A stretch of 64,000 bases of DNA from an uncultured Sphingorhabdus sp. Its GTDB lineage: Bacteria; Pseudomonadota; Alphaproteobacteria; Sphingomonadales; Sphingomonadaceae. The position numbers were made by a program, and so were the translations under genes. Positions 36,901 through 44,998 of this stretch are shown here, piece by piece. A model generated the notes under the pieces. The model was not told the origin of the DNA and searched no databases. It was given only the letters and a program-made list of their open reading frames with translations. Positions within the stretch are counted from its first letter, which is position 1. Each line of letters begins with the position of its first letter. The stretch spans positions 1,612,001-1,676,000 of the forward strand of contig CANMXN010000001.1 in assembly GCA_947501885.1 (NCBI GenBank). Direction: 5' to 3'.

Positions 36901-37672
36901 TCGGTGTTTCAAAAATCATCGCATCGCTATGTTTTTTTGCGGTCTGTTTTTGTTTGTCGGTGCGTACTGTCCATGTCAATACTGGCATGCCGCGTGCGCG
37001 CTGACTGCGCGCAAATTTACAAGGCAAGTCACGAATATCATAAGCAAGAAAATCAGGTTTTGCTAGCCACATAGCTGCATGGCGCTTGGCTCTACCGCGT
37101 AGGCCCTTGCTGCCTTCTTCGCTAATAACCAAACCGCAAATAACATGCTCAGCCGTTTTGCGGAACCAGCGCACAATCGCTGGGTTAAAAGACATAATCG
37201 CCGCTTTACCACGATACCCCTCTAATGCGCGGCGCACAGATAGGCATAATGGCGCAAAATTCTCAACATCAGACTTAATCTCAATCAATATCGGTTTTTG
37301 CCGTGCTACCAATGTTAAGACTTCTTCTAAAGTTGGTATATTACCATTGTCACCATTAAGCGCCATTGCTTTTAAATCAGCAGTCCTAGTTTGCGATATC
37401 AACCCATCTTGTCCTGTCAGACGCTTTAAATCTTGATCATGGAACACCATTGCCATGCCATCTACGCTTGGCTGTACATCACATTCTATGCCATAACCTG
37501 CTTTTAAAGCAGCCTCAAAAGCGCCCATGCTATTTTCCAATGGGGCATTACTATCAATGCCGCCGTGCAACCCACGATGGGCGTAATGCTGTTCTTGCAA
37601 AAATGCGACATGCGATGCCAAAGGCGGTTTCGCCCGAATAGCATCAATTTTATTTGACAGATATGATAGCAT
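36893..37672 (-). CDS. Glycerophosphodiester phosphodiesterase
   Basis: It hydrolyses glycerophosphodiesters to glycerol 3-phosphate and an alcohol. The GDPD TIM barrel begins YAHRGLHGG (catalytic His-Arg), then ENSMGAFEAALKAGYGIECDVQ with the metal-binding Glu and Asp, VFHDQDLKRLTG with the second catalytic His, and ILIEIKSD. The C-terminus has LTWTVRTD. No signal peptide is seen, so it is likely cytoplasmic. The ATG at 37672 has GGTGGA upstream; an ATG at 37690 is possible. Either way it overlaps the end of the RidA gene, and its stop overlaps the next start. Confidence 0.94.
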   Translation of the reverse strand: MLSYLSNKIDAIRAKPPLASHVAFLQEQHYAHRGLHGGIDSNAPLENSMGAFEAALKAGYGIECDVQPSVDGMAMVFHDQDLKRLTGQDGLISQTRTADLKAMALNGDNGNIPTLEEVLTLVARQKPILIEIKSDVENFAPLCLSVRRALEGYRGKAAIMSFNPAIVRWFRKTAEHVICGLVISEEGSKGLRGRAKRHAAMWLAKPDFLAYDIRDLPCKFARSQRARGMPVLTWTVRTDKQKQTAKKHSDAMIFETPNG

Positions 37673-38108
37673 CGATTTCCACCAGAGCATTCAAAGGCAG
37701 CACCGGGACGGATACTGCACTGCGAGCATGTTTACCAGCATCACCAAATATATCGACCATTAAATTAGACGCGCCGTTGGCAACTTTAGGTTGATCGGTA
37801 AAATCACTATTAGACGCAACGAAAACACCTAATTTTACAATCTTATTAACGCGCGATAAATCACCAAGCGCTGCTTTCATTTGGGCCACCAACATAAGCC
37901 CGCAGGCTTTGGCCGCAGCCTCAGCATCGCTTAAATCTCTATCAACGCCGCATATACCCGTAATTAAAGCGCCATCAGAAAATGGCAATTGTCCGCTAAT
38001 AAACAACATGCCTCCTGCTTCGACAGCTGGAACATAAGATGCGACAGGCGCCGCTGCTTCAGGCAAAATCAGCCCTAATTCATTTATACGTTTTTCAATA
38101 TCATTCAT
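37650..38108 (-). CDS. RidA-family protein
   Basis: The chorismate-mutase-like trimeric fold of the YjgF/YER057c/UK114 family is clear from SYVPAVEAGGMLFISGQLPF, ALGDLSRVNKIVKLGVFVAS and HARSAVSVPVLPLNALVEIDAI. The Arg in HARSAV is the residue that binds the carboxylate of reactive imines in true RidA proteins. The length of 152 with an extra N-terminal helix matches the RidA-like subgroup found next to GDPD genes in alphaproteobacteria. It probably removes reactive enamine/imine intermediates. It heads the overlapping RidA-GDPD-GNAT set. Confidence 0.92.
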   Translation of the reverse strand: MNDIEKRINELGLILPEAAAPVASYVPAVEAGGMLFISGQLPFSDGALITGICGVDRDLSDAEAAAKACGLMLVAQMKAALGDLSRVNKIVKLGVFVASNSDFTDQPKVANGASNLMVDIFGDAGKHARSAVSVPVLPLNALVEIDAIISVK

Positions 38109-38201
38109 ATAGCGTCCTTATACGACTATGTGCCTCAAAACATTATATTAGGCAATGGGCATCATATATCTAACACTGTGCTAACATTATTTAAATATGC
38201 C

Positions 38202-38840
38202 TCAAACTGCAATATTAGGGGCTATACCCCCGCCATCTAATATCTCATCAATCCAAGACTTAGCGTCAATCCAATAATCACTGCGTTTATGGGCATAGGG
38301 TGCCGCTTTAATATGCGGTGCCAACAGCGGTTCTCCCACCATATGTAAACGCCAAATATCGGGCTGCATCTCACCCACAGATTGATGATGATTGGCCAAG
38401 TCATCGATGAATAGTGCTTGCTTGGGATTATATTCACTCATTATTTTTTTGAGTGCTGGCCCTTTAGGTCCTTGATTACAATATACCTTAACGTCCAAAC
38501 CAAAATTTTTAAGCTGCTTTTGACGGGCTTCCATGCGATGATCCATCAAATTGGTTAGCACCACAATATCAGCACGCTCTGACAATATATTCATTGATTC
38601 TATCGCACCTTCTATCGGTTTTTGACGGTGCATTTCTCCATCAAAAAACTCTCCCAATAATCCCCATATTGCTTCTGCTGCGACGATAGATTGGTCTTTA
38701 CGATGCGTTAAAGCATGTGTAAAATCGGCGCTATCAAGTTTAAAATCAATATCTTTACACTCATCAAGCCATGCTTGAAACGGCACCACCATATGCATCA
38801 ATACTTCATCACAATCGCTAATGATTAAAGGTCGCGTCAT
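38202..38840 (-). CDS. HAD-superfamily hydrolase
   Basis: The HAD motif I is SDCDEVLMH near residue 8-16, motif II is VVLTNL, and motif IV lies in ALFIDDLANHHQSVGE. A short cap is inserted around residues 30-80. This pattern matches small alphaproteobacterial phosphatases of unknown substrate. Its ATG directly follows the TAA of the DUF3572 gene (TAAATG), so the two are co-translated or coupled. No signal peptide. A phosphatase role is likely, but the substrate cannot be told. Confidence 0.87.
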   Translation of the reverse strand: MTRPLIISDCDEVLMHMVVPFQAWLDECKDIDFKLDSADFTHALTHRKDQSIVAAEAIWGLLGEFFDGEMHRQKPIEGAIESMNILSERADIVVLTNLMDHRMEARQKQLKNFGLDVKVYCNQGPKGPALKKIMSEYNPKQALFIDDLANHHQSVGEMQPDIWRLHMVGEPLLAPHIKAAPYAHKRSDYWIDAKSWIDEILDGGGIAPNIAV

Positions 38841-39107
38841 TTAATATTCCTCACCCGTCAAGAGCCTGCGTGCCGCAACCATATCTTCTGGTTTGATTGC
38901 AATTTCATGACAACATTTGATCAAATCTGGTTCATATCCCTCTAAATAAGATAAAGCTGCACCAAGCAACCAAGGTTCTGAAACAGAGGCGCGCATATCA
39001 TCGGCAGTAAGGCCCGTTATCGCCAAAAGGCGTTGCGCCCGATCATTATCGGCCAAAACCCATACCAATGCTTGTAGAGCAATGGATTGTGCGCTTTGAT
39101 TATCCAT
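38841..39107 (-). CDS. DUF3572 family protein
   Basis: The 88-residue all-helical protein has ALQALVWVLADNDRAQRLLAITGL, then LGAALSYLEGYEPDLIKCCHE and the terminal ARRLLTGE. These match DUF3572, which is restricted to alphaproteobacteria and usually sits divergently next to divK, as here. Function is unknown; its constant position beside divK suggests a cell-cycle link. It directly abuts the HAD gene. Confidence 0.85.
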   Translation of the reverse strand: MDNQSAQSIALQALVWVLADNDRAQRLLAITGLTADDMRASVSEPWLLGAALSYLEGYEPDLIKCCHEIAIKPEDMVAARRLLTGEEY

Positions 39108-39345
39108 AGGGCAGGCCTTTCCAATGCTATTTCAATATTTTCACCAACATTTGGTTCTTATTGACTTGCAGCCTGTGCCGCATATGGCATCAATACTCAA
39201 TGATCATTTGATAGATATCATAAAATTAGATGTAATTTATTGCTGCGAAATATGCCATTATCATTATAGAGGAAGAGCAATAATATTATTTGCCGTTTTA
39301 TAATCATTTTTATACTCTTATGGTTGCGGATATAAAGGAATATAT

Positions 39346-39711
39346 ATGGCCAAAAAAGTCATCATCGTCGAAGATAATGAACTCAATCTTAAATTATTCA
39401 CTGACTTACTGAAAGCGCATGATTTTGAGGTTGAAGCTCGGCGCGATGGCCGCGATATTATAGAGACAATCCGCAGCATCATGCCCGATCTTATCATTAT
39501 GGATATTCAATTACCCAACGTCTCGGGCCTCGACCTTATTGAAACCATATCCGCCGATACCGCTTTTTCAGAAATCCCTATATTAGCGGTCACCGCCTAT
39601 GCTGGGAAAGGCGATGAAGAACGCATTTTAAGCGCAGGCGCCAAGGGCTATTTATCAAAGCCAGTATCAGTCATGCAATTTTTAGAAGCGGTTAACAGTG
39701 TAAGCAAATAA
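39346..39711 (+). CDS. divK: Single-domain response regulator DivK
   Basis: A lone receiver domain (121 residues) with the acidic pair ED at 9-10, phospho-acceptor Asp53 in IIMDIQLPN, the Thr/Ser of AVTAYAGKG, and Lys in YLSKPVSV. DivK relays polarity and cell-cycle signals between DivJ/PleC and the DivL-CckA-CtrA pathway. The synteny with DUF3572 supports DivK rather than another receiver. The usual downstream pleD is absent; an acyl-CoA dehydrogenase gene follows. The start ATG at 39346 has AAAGGA about 5-10 bases upstream. Confidence 0.93.
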   Translation: MAKKVIIVEDNELNLKLFTDLLKAHDFEVEARRDGRDIIETIRSIMPDLIIMDIQLPNVSGLDLIETISADTAFSEIPILAVTAYAGKGDEERILSAGAKGYLSKPVSVMQFLEAVNSVSK

Positions 39712-39770
39712 ACCCGCAGCGCTATAATTACATTGACGGGCGCATCATTCTGCTATCAATTACATATGTG

Positions 39771-40949
39771 ATGACAGTCAATCCCATCAGCTTCGATAGA
39801 CTAAGGCCGCCATGCCCTTGGATGGAAGAAAGCCATAAACTCTGGCGTAGCAGCGTGCGTGCCTTTGTCACAAAAGAAATTATACCCTATGTCGAAGCCT
39901 GGGAAGAAGCAGGCCGTATCCCCCGTGATTTATATCCAAATGCAGCACAAGCAGGTTTAATCGGCCTTGGCTATGCAGAAGAATTTGGAGGTGGTGGTTT
40001 AGAAACTGATATCTTCCACGCCATCATTACCAGCGAAGAATTGGCCCGCGCTGGTGCAGGCGGTATTGTAGCTGCCCTAATGATTCATGGTATTGGCCTA
40101 CCGCCCATTATGGCGCTAGCCAGCGAGACAATGAAGCATAAGATAGCACCGCACATATTATCTGGCGCTGAGCAAATTAGCCTTGGCATTACAGAGCCAT
40201 CGGGTGGATCAGATGTAGCCAAGCTCAAAACCAAGGCTGTGCGTGATGGCAATGGCTGGCGCGTTAACGGCAGTAAAACCTATATTACGGGCGGTATGAC
40301 CTCTAAATGGCTAACCGCAGCCGTGCGCACAGGCGAGGAGGGCATGGGCGGTATTTCACTCATGCTTATCGATTTAGAAAGCGAAGGAGTAAGCCGCAGC
40401 GAACTGCCCAAAATGGGATGGTGGAGCAGCGACACTGCAACGCTGTATTTTGATGATGTCTTTGTTCCTGCCGATCACCTTATTGGCACCGAACACCAGG
40501 GTTTTTATGGAATAATGGCCAATTTTAATGCCGAACGATTAGGCATGGCAGCGCAAGCTGCTGCTTATGCGCGATGCTGTCTCGAAGATGCCGTTTCATG
40601 GGCGCAAGAGCGAGAAACATTTGGAAAAAAACTAACGCAGCATCAAGTCATCCGCCATAAAATTGCTACTATGGCACAGCGTATTTGGACCACCACTAGC
40701 TTTTTGGACCATTGTGCATGGCGTGTGATGCAAGGTGAAAGCCCCATTGCTGAACTGGCGATGCTCAAAGTACAAGCCACTGAGACTATGGAATATTGCG
40801 CACGCGAAGCCATGCAAATATTGGGCGGGGCAGGGTTTATTCGCGGGCATCGTATTGAACGGATCTACCGCGAAGTCCGAGTCATGGCAATTGGTGGCGG
40901 GTCTGAGGAAATTATGCGCGACCTTGCTGCACGTCAAATGGGGCTTTAG
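39771..40949 (+). CDS. Acyl-CoA dehydrogenase family flavoprotein
   Basis: It dehydrogenates acyl-CoA thioesters at the alpha-beta position with FAD. Family signatures are ISLGITEPSGGSDVAKLKTKAV and, late in the protein, QILGGAGFIRGHRIERIYREVRVMAIGGGSEEIMRDLAARQ. The Glu base is visible in IYREVRVMAIGGGSEEI, and the flavin-binding WITG-type site is YITGGMTSKW. The ATG at 39771 is used, with GTG at 39768 adjacent. No beta-oxidation operon surrounds it, and chain-length specificity cannot be read. It ends ahead of the minus-strand terminator of rpmG. Confidence 0.92.
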   Translation: MTVNPISFDRLRPPCPWMEESHKLWRSSVRAFVTKEIIPYVEAWEEAGRIPRDLYPNAAQAGLIGLGYAEEFGGGGLETDIFHAIITSEELARAGAGGIVAALMIHGIGLPPIMALASETMKHKIAPHILSGAEQISLGITEPSGGSDVAKLKTKAVRDGNGWRVNGSKTYITGGMTSKWLTAAVRTGEEGMGGISLMLIDLESEGVSRSELPKMGWWSSDTATLYFDDVFVPADHLIGTEHQGFYGIMANFNAERLGMAAQAAAYARCCLEDAVSWAQERETFGKKLTQHQVIRHKIATMAQRIWTTTSFLDHCAWRVMQGESPIAELAMLKVQATETMEYCAREAMQILGGAGFIRGHRIERIYREVRVMAIGGGSEEIMRDLAARQMGL

Positions 40950-40990
40950 TCATAATAATAGTCAGACAGTAAACCTAATAATATGCACCA

Positions 40991-41020
40991 TAAAAAACCG
41001 CCCATGAATCATGCGCGGTT
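40991..41020 (-). terminator. Rho-independent terminator of rpmG
   Basis: Read on the minus strand, AACCGCGCATG-ATT-CATGGGCGGTT forms a stem (one mismatch) and is followed by TTTTTTA. It lies 48 bases past the rpmG stop codon, so it should end that transcript; it may also serve the convergent acyl-CoA dehydrogenase gene. Confidence 0.8.
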
Positions 41021-41067
41021 CCAATGTCATTAAACTGATAGGGGGTATATGCCCCAACAAATTTAAT

Positions 41068-41235
41068 TTATTTAATTTTGGCTTCTTTAAACTCGACATG
41101 CTTGCGCACAACAGGGTCATATTTGCGCATCACCATCTTCTCGGTGATGTTGCGCGGGTTCTTCTTGGTAACATAGAAAAAACCGGTGTCCGCTGTGCTG
41201 ACTAATTTAATTTTGACATTGGCTGGTTTCGCCAT
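41068..41235 (-). CDS. rpmG: 50S ribosomal protein L33
   Basis: The 55-residue protein reads [20 protein letters not shown], followed by [20 protein letters not shown]. It has no CxxC zinc pairs, so it is the zinc-free (C-minus) form of L33. The start is fixed by AAGGA seven bases before the ATG at 41235; an in-frame upstream ATG at 41301 would add 22 residues that do not match L33. It has its own terminator downstream and a terminator-like hairpin in its leader. It is the only ribosomal-protein gene in the window. Confidence 0.96.
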   Translation of the reverse strand: MAKPANVKIKLVSTADTGFFYVTKKNPRNITEKMVMRKYDPVVRKHVEFKEAKIK

Positions 41236-41263
41236 GGCCTGTTCCTTAAAATCATCTGAAAAT

Positions 41264-41284
41264 AAAAAAGGCGGTTTCGCCGCC
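41264..41284 (-). terminator. Terminator-like hairpin in the rpmG leader
   Basis: On the minus strand GGCGG-CGAAA-CCGCC is followed by TTTTTT. It ends about 29 bases before the rpmG ATG (41235). With no minus-strand gene directly upstream to end, it may act as an attenuator of rpmG or reduce read-through. The promoter position is unknown, so its role is open. Confidence 0.6.
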
Positions 41285-41393
41285 CTGTGTGGAGGCGTCA
41301 TTGCCTAGTGCGTACAAGAAAGTCAAGCCTTCTATATAAATGAATCGCAATAGAGGGACAAAAACCATGACTCAAACCCTAATTTACGCGATA

Positions 41394-41401
41394 TTAACCA
41401 T
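41394..41401 (+). promoter_or_regulatory. CtrA half-site TTAACCAT upstream of the Hpt-like gene
   Basis: The eight bases match the CtrA half-site exactly; the following bases GTTATG are a poor second half. It lies 127 bases before the ATG at 41528. Single half-sites can occur by chance, so the call rests on the match and position only. Confidence 0.35.
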
Positions 41402-41527
41402 GTTATGCGATTGTCATAATTATAATCTTTGATGAAGAGAGCGGTTATCACATGCGGTGAATGATTATCTGAAACAATAATCACGAATAATATTTATAGC
41501 AAAGCTGATATCTTAATGGGGTATATT

Positions 41528-41860
41528 ATGAATTTAGATCATGACCAATTTTTGTTAGCAAGAGCGCAGCTTTCTGATATTTTTGACAGTCTCGTAATGA
41601 CCTCTTTTGAGAGCAACCCCATGCAGTTTCTGATTCGGCTTGATAATATCCGTAGCACCGCAATGGCGCATGATTTTATTGCAATCGCCGAAATTGCGTC
41701 TGCATTTGAAGCGGCCCTTCATAATGCAATGCAAAATGGCACAGCCAAAAGCGAAATTGAGAGTTTTCTAAATATTTTGAAAGACGCAATTGCTTGTTCC
41801 TCTCATAATGATGAAATGGCGCAATCATTATTGGCATCGGTTGCGATTCGTTTGGGCTGA
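41528..41860 (+). CDS. Small helical protein resembling an Hpt domain without the active His
   Basis: The 110-residue all-helical protein contains RLDNIRSTAMAHDFIAIAEI and then ASAFEAAL (residues 37-64), which resembles the Hpt pattern xHxLKGxAxxxGxxxLxxLxxxLE. The phospho-accepting His would fall at Asp39, so it could not be phosphorylated in the usual way. The ATG at 41528 is chosen because GGGG lies 8 bases upstream; an ATG at 41516 would add four residues. Gene order: L33 on the other side, GDT1-type gene downstream. A CtrA half-site sits upstream. The relation to Hpt is inference from pattern alone. Confidence 0.55.
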   Translation: MNLDHDQFLLARAQLSDIFDSLVMTSFESNPMQFLIRLDNIRSTAMAHDFIAIAEIASAFEAALHNAMQNGTAKSEIESFLNILKDAIACSSHNDEMAQSLLASVAIRLG

Positions 41861-41921
41861 TTTATAAGCCTTAGTGACATTTTACGGATATAGTGGCTTA
41901 TACCAGAGAGATTTTAAGCAT

Positions 41922-42497
41922 ATGGATAGTTTCTTACTGACATTATTGATTATCACACTCGCCGAAATGGGCGATAGAAGTCAATTGCTATGTGCAATAT
42001 TATCGATGCGCTTTAAAGATGACAAAACTATAATCCTTGCTCTAGTCGGTGCAACTATCCTAAATTGTGCAATATCAACATATCTTGGCTATAGTGTTGG
42101 CACGCTTAAATGGATGAGTCCAGAAGCACTGCAACTCTTTGCTGCTTGTGCATATATTTTGGCTGGTATTGGCATGCTACTTTGGGATCGCCCCCTCGAC
42201 ATGTTGGAAAATTGGAAAATTGGCACTCTAGGTACAAGCTTTTTGGGCCTATTTATCCTACAAATAGGAGATAAAAGCCAATTTATAATCGGCGCAAACA
42301 GCGCCAATGCCGACCATTGGATATTTGTTTTTATTGCTTCTGTTCTAGCGATATTATTGGCCAATATCCCAGCGATAATCTATAAAGAACAATTATCCGC
42401 TATCGTACCAATCAAGCGTATTCGACGAATAGGCGGTATCATCATCATATTTTGGGGTATTATTTTGATTATGAGCGCTATGCGCTTATTTGGATAA
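41922..42497 (+). CDS. GDT1/TMEM165 (UPF0016) family membrane transporter
   Basis: Six membrane helices in two repeated halves carry the family motif E-x-G-D-(K/R)-(T/S): AEMGDRSQL near the start and LQIGDKSQF in the second half. Members move Mn2+ or Ca2+ against protons across the inner membrane, and bacterial relatives (MneA type) export manganese. The first motif has Arg and both have Ser instead of the usual Lys/Thr. The ATG at 41922 (MDSFLLTLL) is preferred over a longer in-frame start at 41874. The gene lies downstream of the Hpt-like gene with a 61-base gap. Confidence 0.87.
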   Translation: MDSFLLTLLIITLAEMGDRSQLLCAILSMRFKDDKTIILALVGATILNCAISTYLGYSVGTLKWMSPEALQLFAACAYILAGIGMLLWDRPLDMLENWKIGTLGTSFLGLFILQIGDKSQFIIGANSANADHWIFVFIASVLAILLANIPAIIYKEQLSAIVPIKRIRRIGGIIIIFWGIILIMSAMRLFG

Positions 42498-42718
42498 ACC
42501 GAATATAACGCAAATCATGATCATAATATGCTATAAGTAAGTTCACCCAATTTAAATGTAGAGTGAAAAGAAATAGTCAATAATAGTTGGTTTATCGCCT
42601 ATATTGATTGATAAAATCGATTAGAATATCCAACGAAAATTTGCGCTTTGGACTCCATTAAAGCTATATTTCATAATCAATCACGGTTATCATATATCTA
42701 TAATTAAAGGAGCAATAA

Positions 42719-43186
42719 ATGGTACAAAGTGGAAATAATAGCAAAACAGAATTGGCCAATGCCCTCAATGAATTGCTTGCCGATTGCTATGCATTATTTT
42801 TAAAAACCAAAAATTTTCATTGGCATGTCAGCGGACCTCATTTTCGTGAATATCATCTTTTATTTGATGATCAGGCAGCCGAAATATTTGCTCTTACCGA
42901 TATTATCGCAGAACGTGTTCGCAAAAATGGTCATACGACTCTGACATCTATAGCAAGTATCGCAAAGCATCAAAATATTGATGACCATGATGATAGCAAT
43001 ACCGCGCCACAAGAGATGCTCAATATATTGGCTGGTGATAATAAGAGACTTGTCCAAAAAATTCGCGAGGTGAAAGAATTGGCTGCGCAGACAGGTGATA
43101 ATGCAACCGATGGCATTGCCGATGACTGGACTGACCAAGCCGAACAACGGATATGGTTTTTGCTTCAATCTGCACAAAAATCATAA
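42719..43186 (+). CDS. dps: Dps-family ferritin-like protein
   Basis: A four-helix bundle with the interfacial ferroxidase residues: His in NFHWHVSGPHF, Asp in LLFDDQAAEIFALTD, with Glu following, and the second segment EMLNILAGDNKRLVQKIRE. It assembles as a dodecamer, oxidises ferrous iron with peroxide and protects DNA. The length (155) is typical. A good ribosome-binding site (AAAGGAG) precedes the ATG. A perfect 12-bp inverted repeat follows at 43206-43249, between it and the convergent cold-shock gene. Confidence 0.93.
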   Translation: MVQSGNNSKTELANALNELLADCYALFLKTKNFHWHVSGPHFREYHLLFDDQAAEIFALTDIIAERVRKNGHTTLTSIASIAKHQNIDDHDDSNTAPQEMLNILAGDNKRLVQKIREVKELAAQTGDNATDGIADDWTDQAEQRIWFLLQSAQKS

Positions 43187-43205
43187 TGGTGCAAAAATGA
43201 ATAAT

Positions 43206-43249
43206 GTAATAATTAAATAGAGCTGAATAGTCTGTTGTTTAATTATTAC
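43206..43249. terminator. Perfect 12-bp inverted repeat between dps and the cold-shock gene
   Basis: GTAATAATTAAA (43206-43217) and TTTAATTATTAC (43238-43249) are exact reverse complements around a 20-base loop. The position between two convergent genes suggests a bidirectional transcription terminator, though the stem is AT-only except the outer pair, so it is not a classic GC-rich terminator. Confidence 0.5.
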
Positions 43250-43264
43250 AGAGTTATGCGGCTA

Positions 43265-43975
43265 TCATTCGCTCAATAGGGATAGATTGACAGCAGAAAA
43301 CTTCCCACGCCGATCAATTTCAATATCAAACTTCAATCTATCGCCTTCATTGACACTCGAAATACCAGATTTTTCAAGCGAAGAGATATGCACGAAGACA
43401 TCCGATTCGCCATCATCACGAGCGACGAAGCCAAAACCCTTCATGCTGTTAAAAAACTTGACTGTGCCATTGGCACTATCACCCGTTAATTGACGCTGAC
43501 CACCACCGGCAGGTGCATCATTACGCGGCTTTGGCGCAGCGGTCTCTACGGGTATGACATCACCCACAATAATCAAATCACTAGCGGAAACTTTACCGCC
43601 ACGATCAACCAAGGTGAATTCTAATTCTTGTCCTTCGCCAAGCCCTTCAAGGCCAGCTTGTTCGACAGCACTAATATGGACGAAAATATCATCAGGGCGA
43701 TCTTCGCATGCTATAAAACCAAAGCCTTTGCTAGAGTTAAAGAACTTTACTGTGCCTTTTCCTGAACCAACAACCTGCGCCGGCATGCCAGCAGAAGCAC
43801 CACGAGAGGATGAAAAACCAGAGCCGCCTCTATCTTCTTTATCAAAGTTTGGATGTCTCGAAGAACTGTTACCAGAATCATAGGATGGCGCATCACGATA
43901 CCCATCATAACCCTCATCACCAAAACTATCTCTCTTATCCCGACCGCGGCCACGCCGCTTGCGATCAAAACCCAT
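43265..43975 (-). CDS. Double cold-shock-domain protein
   Basis: Two cold-shock domains: the first (about residues 70-140) with [20 protein letters not shown] and [10 protein letters not shown], the second (about 168-236) with [19 protein letters not shown] and VFVHISSLE. Both RNP1 (KGFGF) and RNP2 (VFVHI) motifs are intact. A Gly/Arg/Ser-rich disordered N-terminus (residues 1-65, [14 protein letters not shown]) precedes them. It would bind single-stranded RNA or DNA as a chaperone. Such double-domain proteins are usual in alphaproteobacteria. The 295-base region upstream may hold a long leader, as in many cold-shock genes. Confidence 0.92.
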   Translation of the reverse strand: MGFDRKRRGRGRDKRDSFGDEGYDGYRDAPSYDSGNSSSRHPNFDKEDRGGSGFSSSRGASAGMPAQVVGSGKGTVKFFNSSKGFGFIACEDRPDDIFVHISAVEQAGLEGLGEGQELEFTLVDRGGKVSASDLIIVGDVIPVETAAPKPRNDAPAGGGQRQLTGDSANGTVKFFNSMKGFGFVARDDGESDVFVHISSLEKSGISSVNEGDRLKFDIEIDRRGKFSAVNLSLLSE

Positions 43976-44270
43976 TTTCGTTCTGTAAACCTCATGCTGT
44001 CCAAATAATCAATAATCTGGAGCGAAGAGGACAATTCCGCTAAGATTATACCAGAGCAATGTACCCCAGTCGTTCACCACATAGCCGATTTTGAGGTAAA
44101 GTCATAGCAAATATTGACTTTTTATCTATTTAGCCATGAAAAAATACAATATTATTCTTCATTTTAAGCAATGCGCCGCTTGCTATCAACCAAAAGCTGA
44201 GGCAAAAGCAGCTCTGAAATATAATGAAGATGCTATATCCGAGTAGCATAACCACCAAAGAAAGAAAAAT
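43976..44270. other. Divergent intergenic region, cold-shock leader and RNase D promoter
   Basis: No gene is visible. On the minus strand this would be the leader of the double cold-shock gene, and on the plus strand the promoter of the RNase D-like gene. I see no long perfect hairpin; A/T runs around 44105-44160 suggest promoters. Confidence 0.35.
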
Positions 44271-44891
44271 ATGAGCGTATATCTCCACCATGAAGATCTA
44301 CCCCAAGGTGTTTTGGCCGATGGTCCCGTTGCTGTAGACACCGAAACAATGGGACTCATCACGCCGCGTGATAGGTTATGCCTATTACAAATATCCGATG
44401 GTGGCGGGGACGAACATTTGGTCAAATTTGGCGTGAACAGCGATTATGCAGCTCCTAATTTACGCGCGATATTAGCTGATCCAAACCGCGTTAAACTCTA
44501 TCATTTTGCGCGTTTCGATCTGGCAGCCATTGAACATTATATTGGCGTAACAGCAGCCCCTATTTTTTGCACCAAAATAGCCTCAAAATTAACCCGCACC
44601 TACACCGACCGACATGGGTTAAAAGAATTGGTGCGCGAAATGCTTGGCAGTGAAATTTCTAAACAGCAGCAATCAAGCGATTGGGGTGCGCCAGAATTAT
44701 CCTCCGCACAACAAGATTATGCAGCCAGCGATGTGCGCTTCTTGCACAAATTACAGGCTCTATTCGTAGAACGTTTGGAGCGCGAAGGGCGTAGCGAAAT
44801 CGCACAGGCCTGCTTTGACTTTTTACCGCATCGCGCCAAATTAGATTTAATGGGTTGGGATGAGAATGATATTTTCTCACATATGTCCTAA
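44271..44891 (+). CDS. RNase D-like 3'-5' exonuclease
   Basis: A DEDD exonuclease domain: Exo I DTETMGLI (Asp-x-Glu), Exo II HFARFDLAAIEHYIG with the Asp, and Exo III YAASDVRFLHKL with Tyr and Asp, making it DEDDy type. It is only 206 residues and lacks the C-terminal HRDC domain of full RNase D (about 370), as is usual for the short alphaproteobacterial paralogue. It trims RNA 3' ends. The gene sits directly ahead of the lptC-lptA block with a 107-base gap, an arrangement I recall from many alphaproteobacteria. Confidence 0.92.
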   Translation: MSVYLHHEDLPQGVLADGPVAVDTETMGLITPRDRLCLLQISDGGGDEHLVKFGVNSDYAAPNLRAILADPNRVKLYHFARFDLAAIEHYIGVTAAPIFCTKIASKLTRTYTDRHGLKELVREMLGSEISKQQQSSDWGAPELSSAQQDYAASDVRFLHKLQALFVERLEREGRSEIAQACFDFLPHRAKLDLMGWDENDIFSHMS

Positions 44892-44998
44892 AATTATCGA
44901 AAATCTATATCGTTACCAAACTCTATAAAAACTATTCATTTGAAGGTCATTATCGATCGTATATTGAGCTTTAAATTATAATATATTAGGGTATTTTT

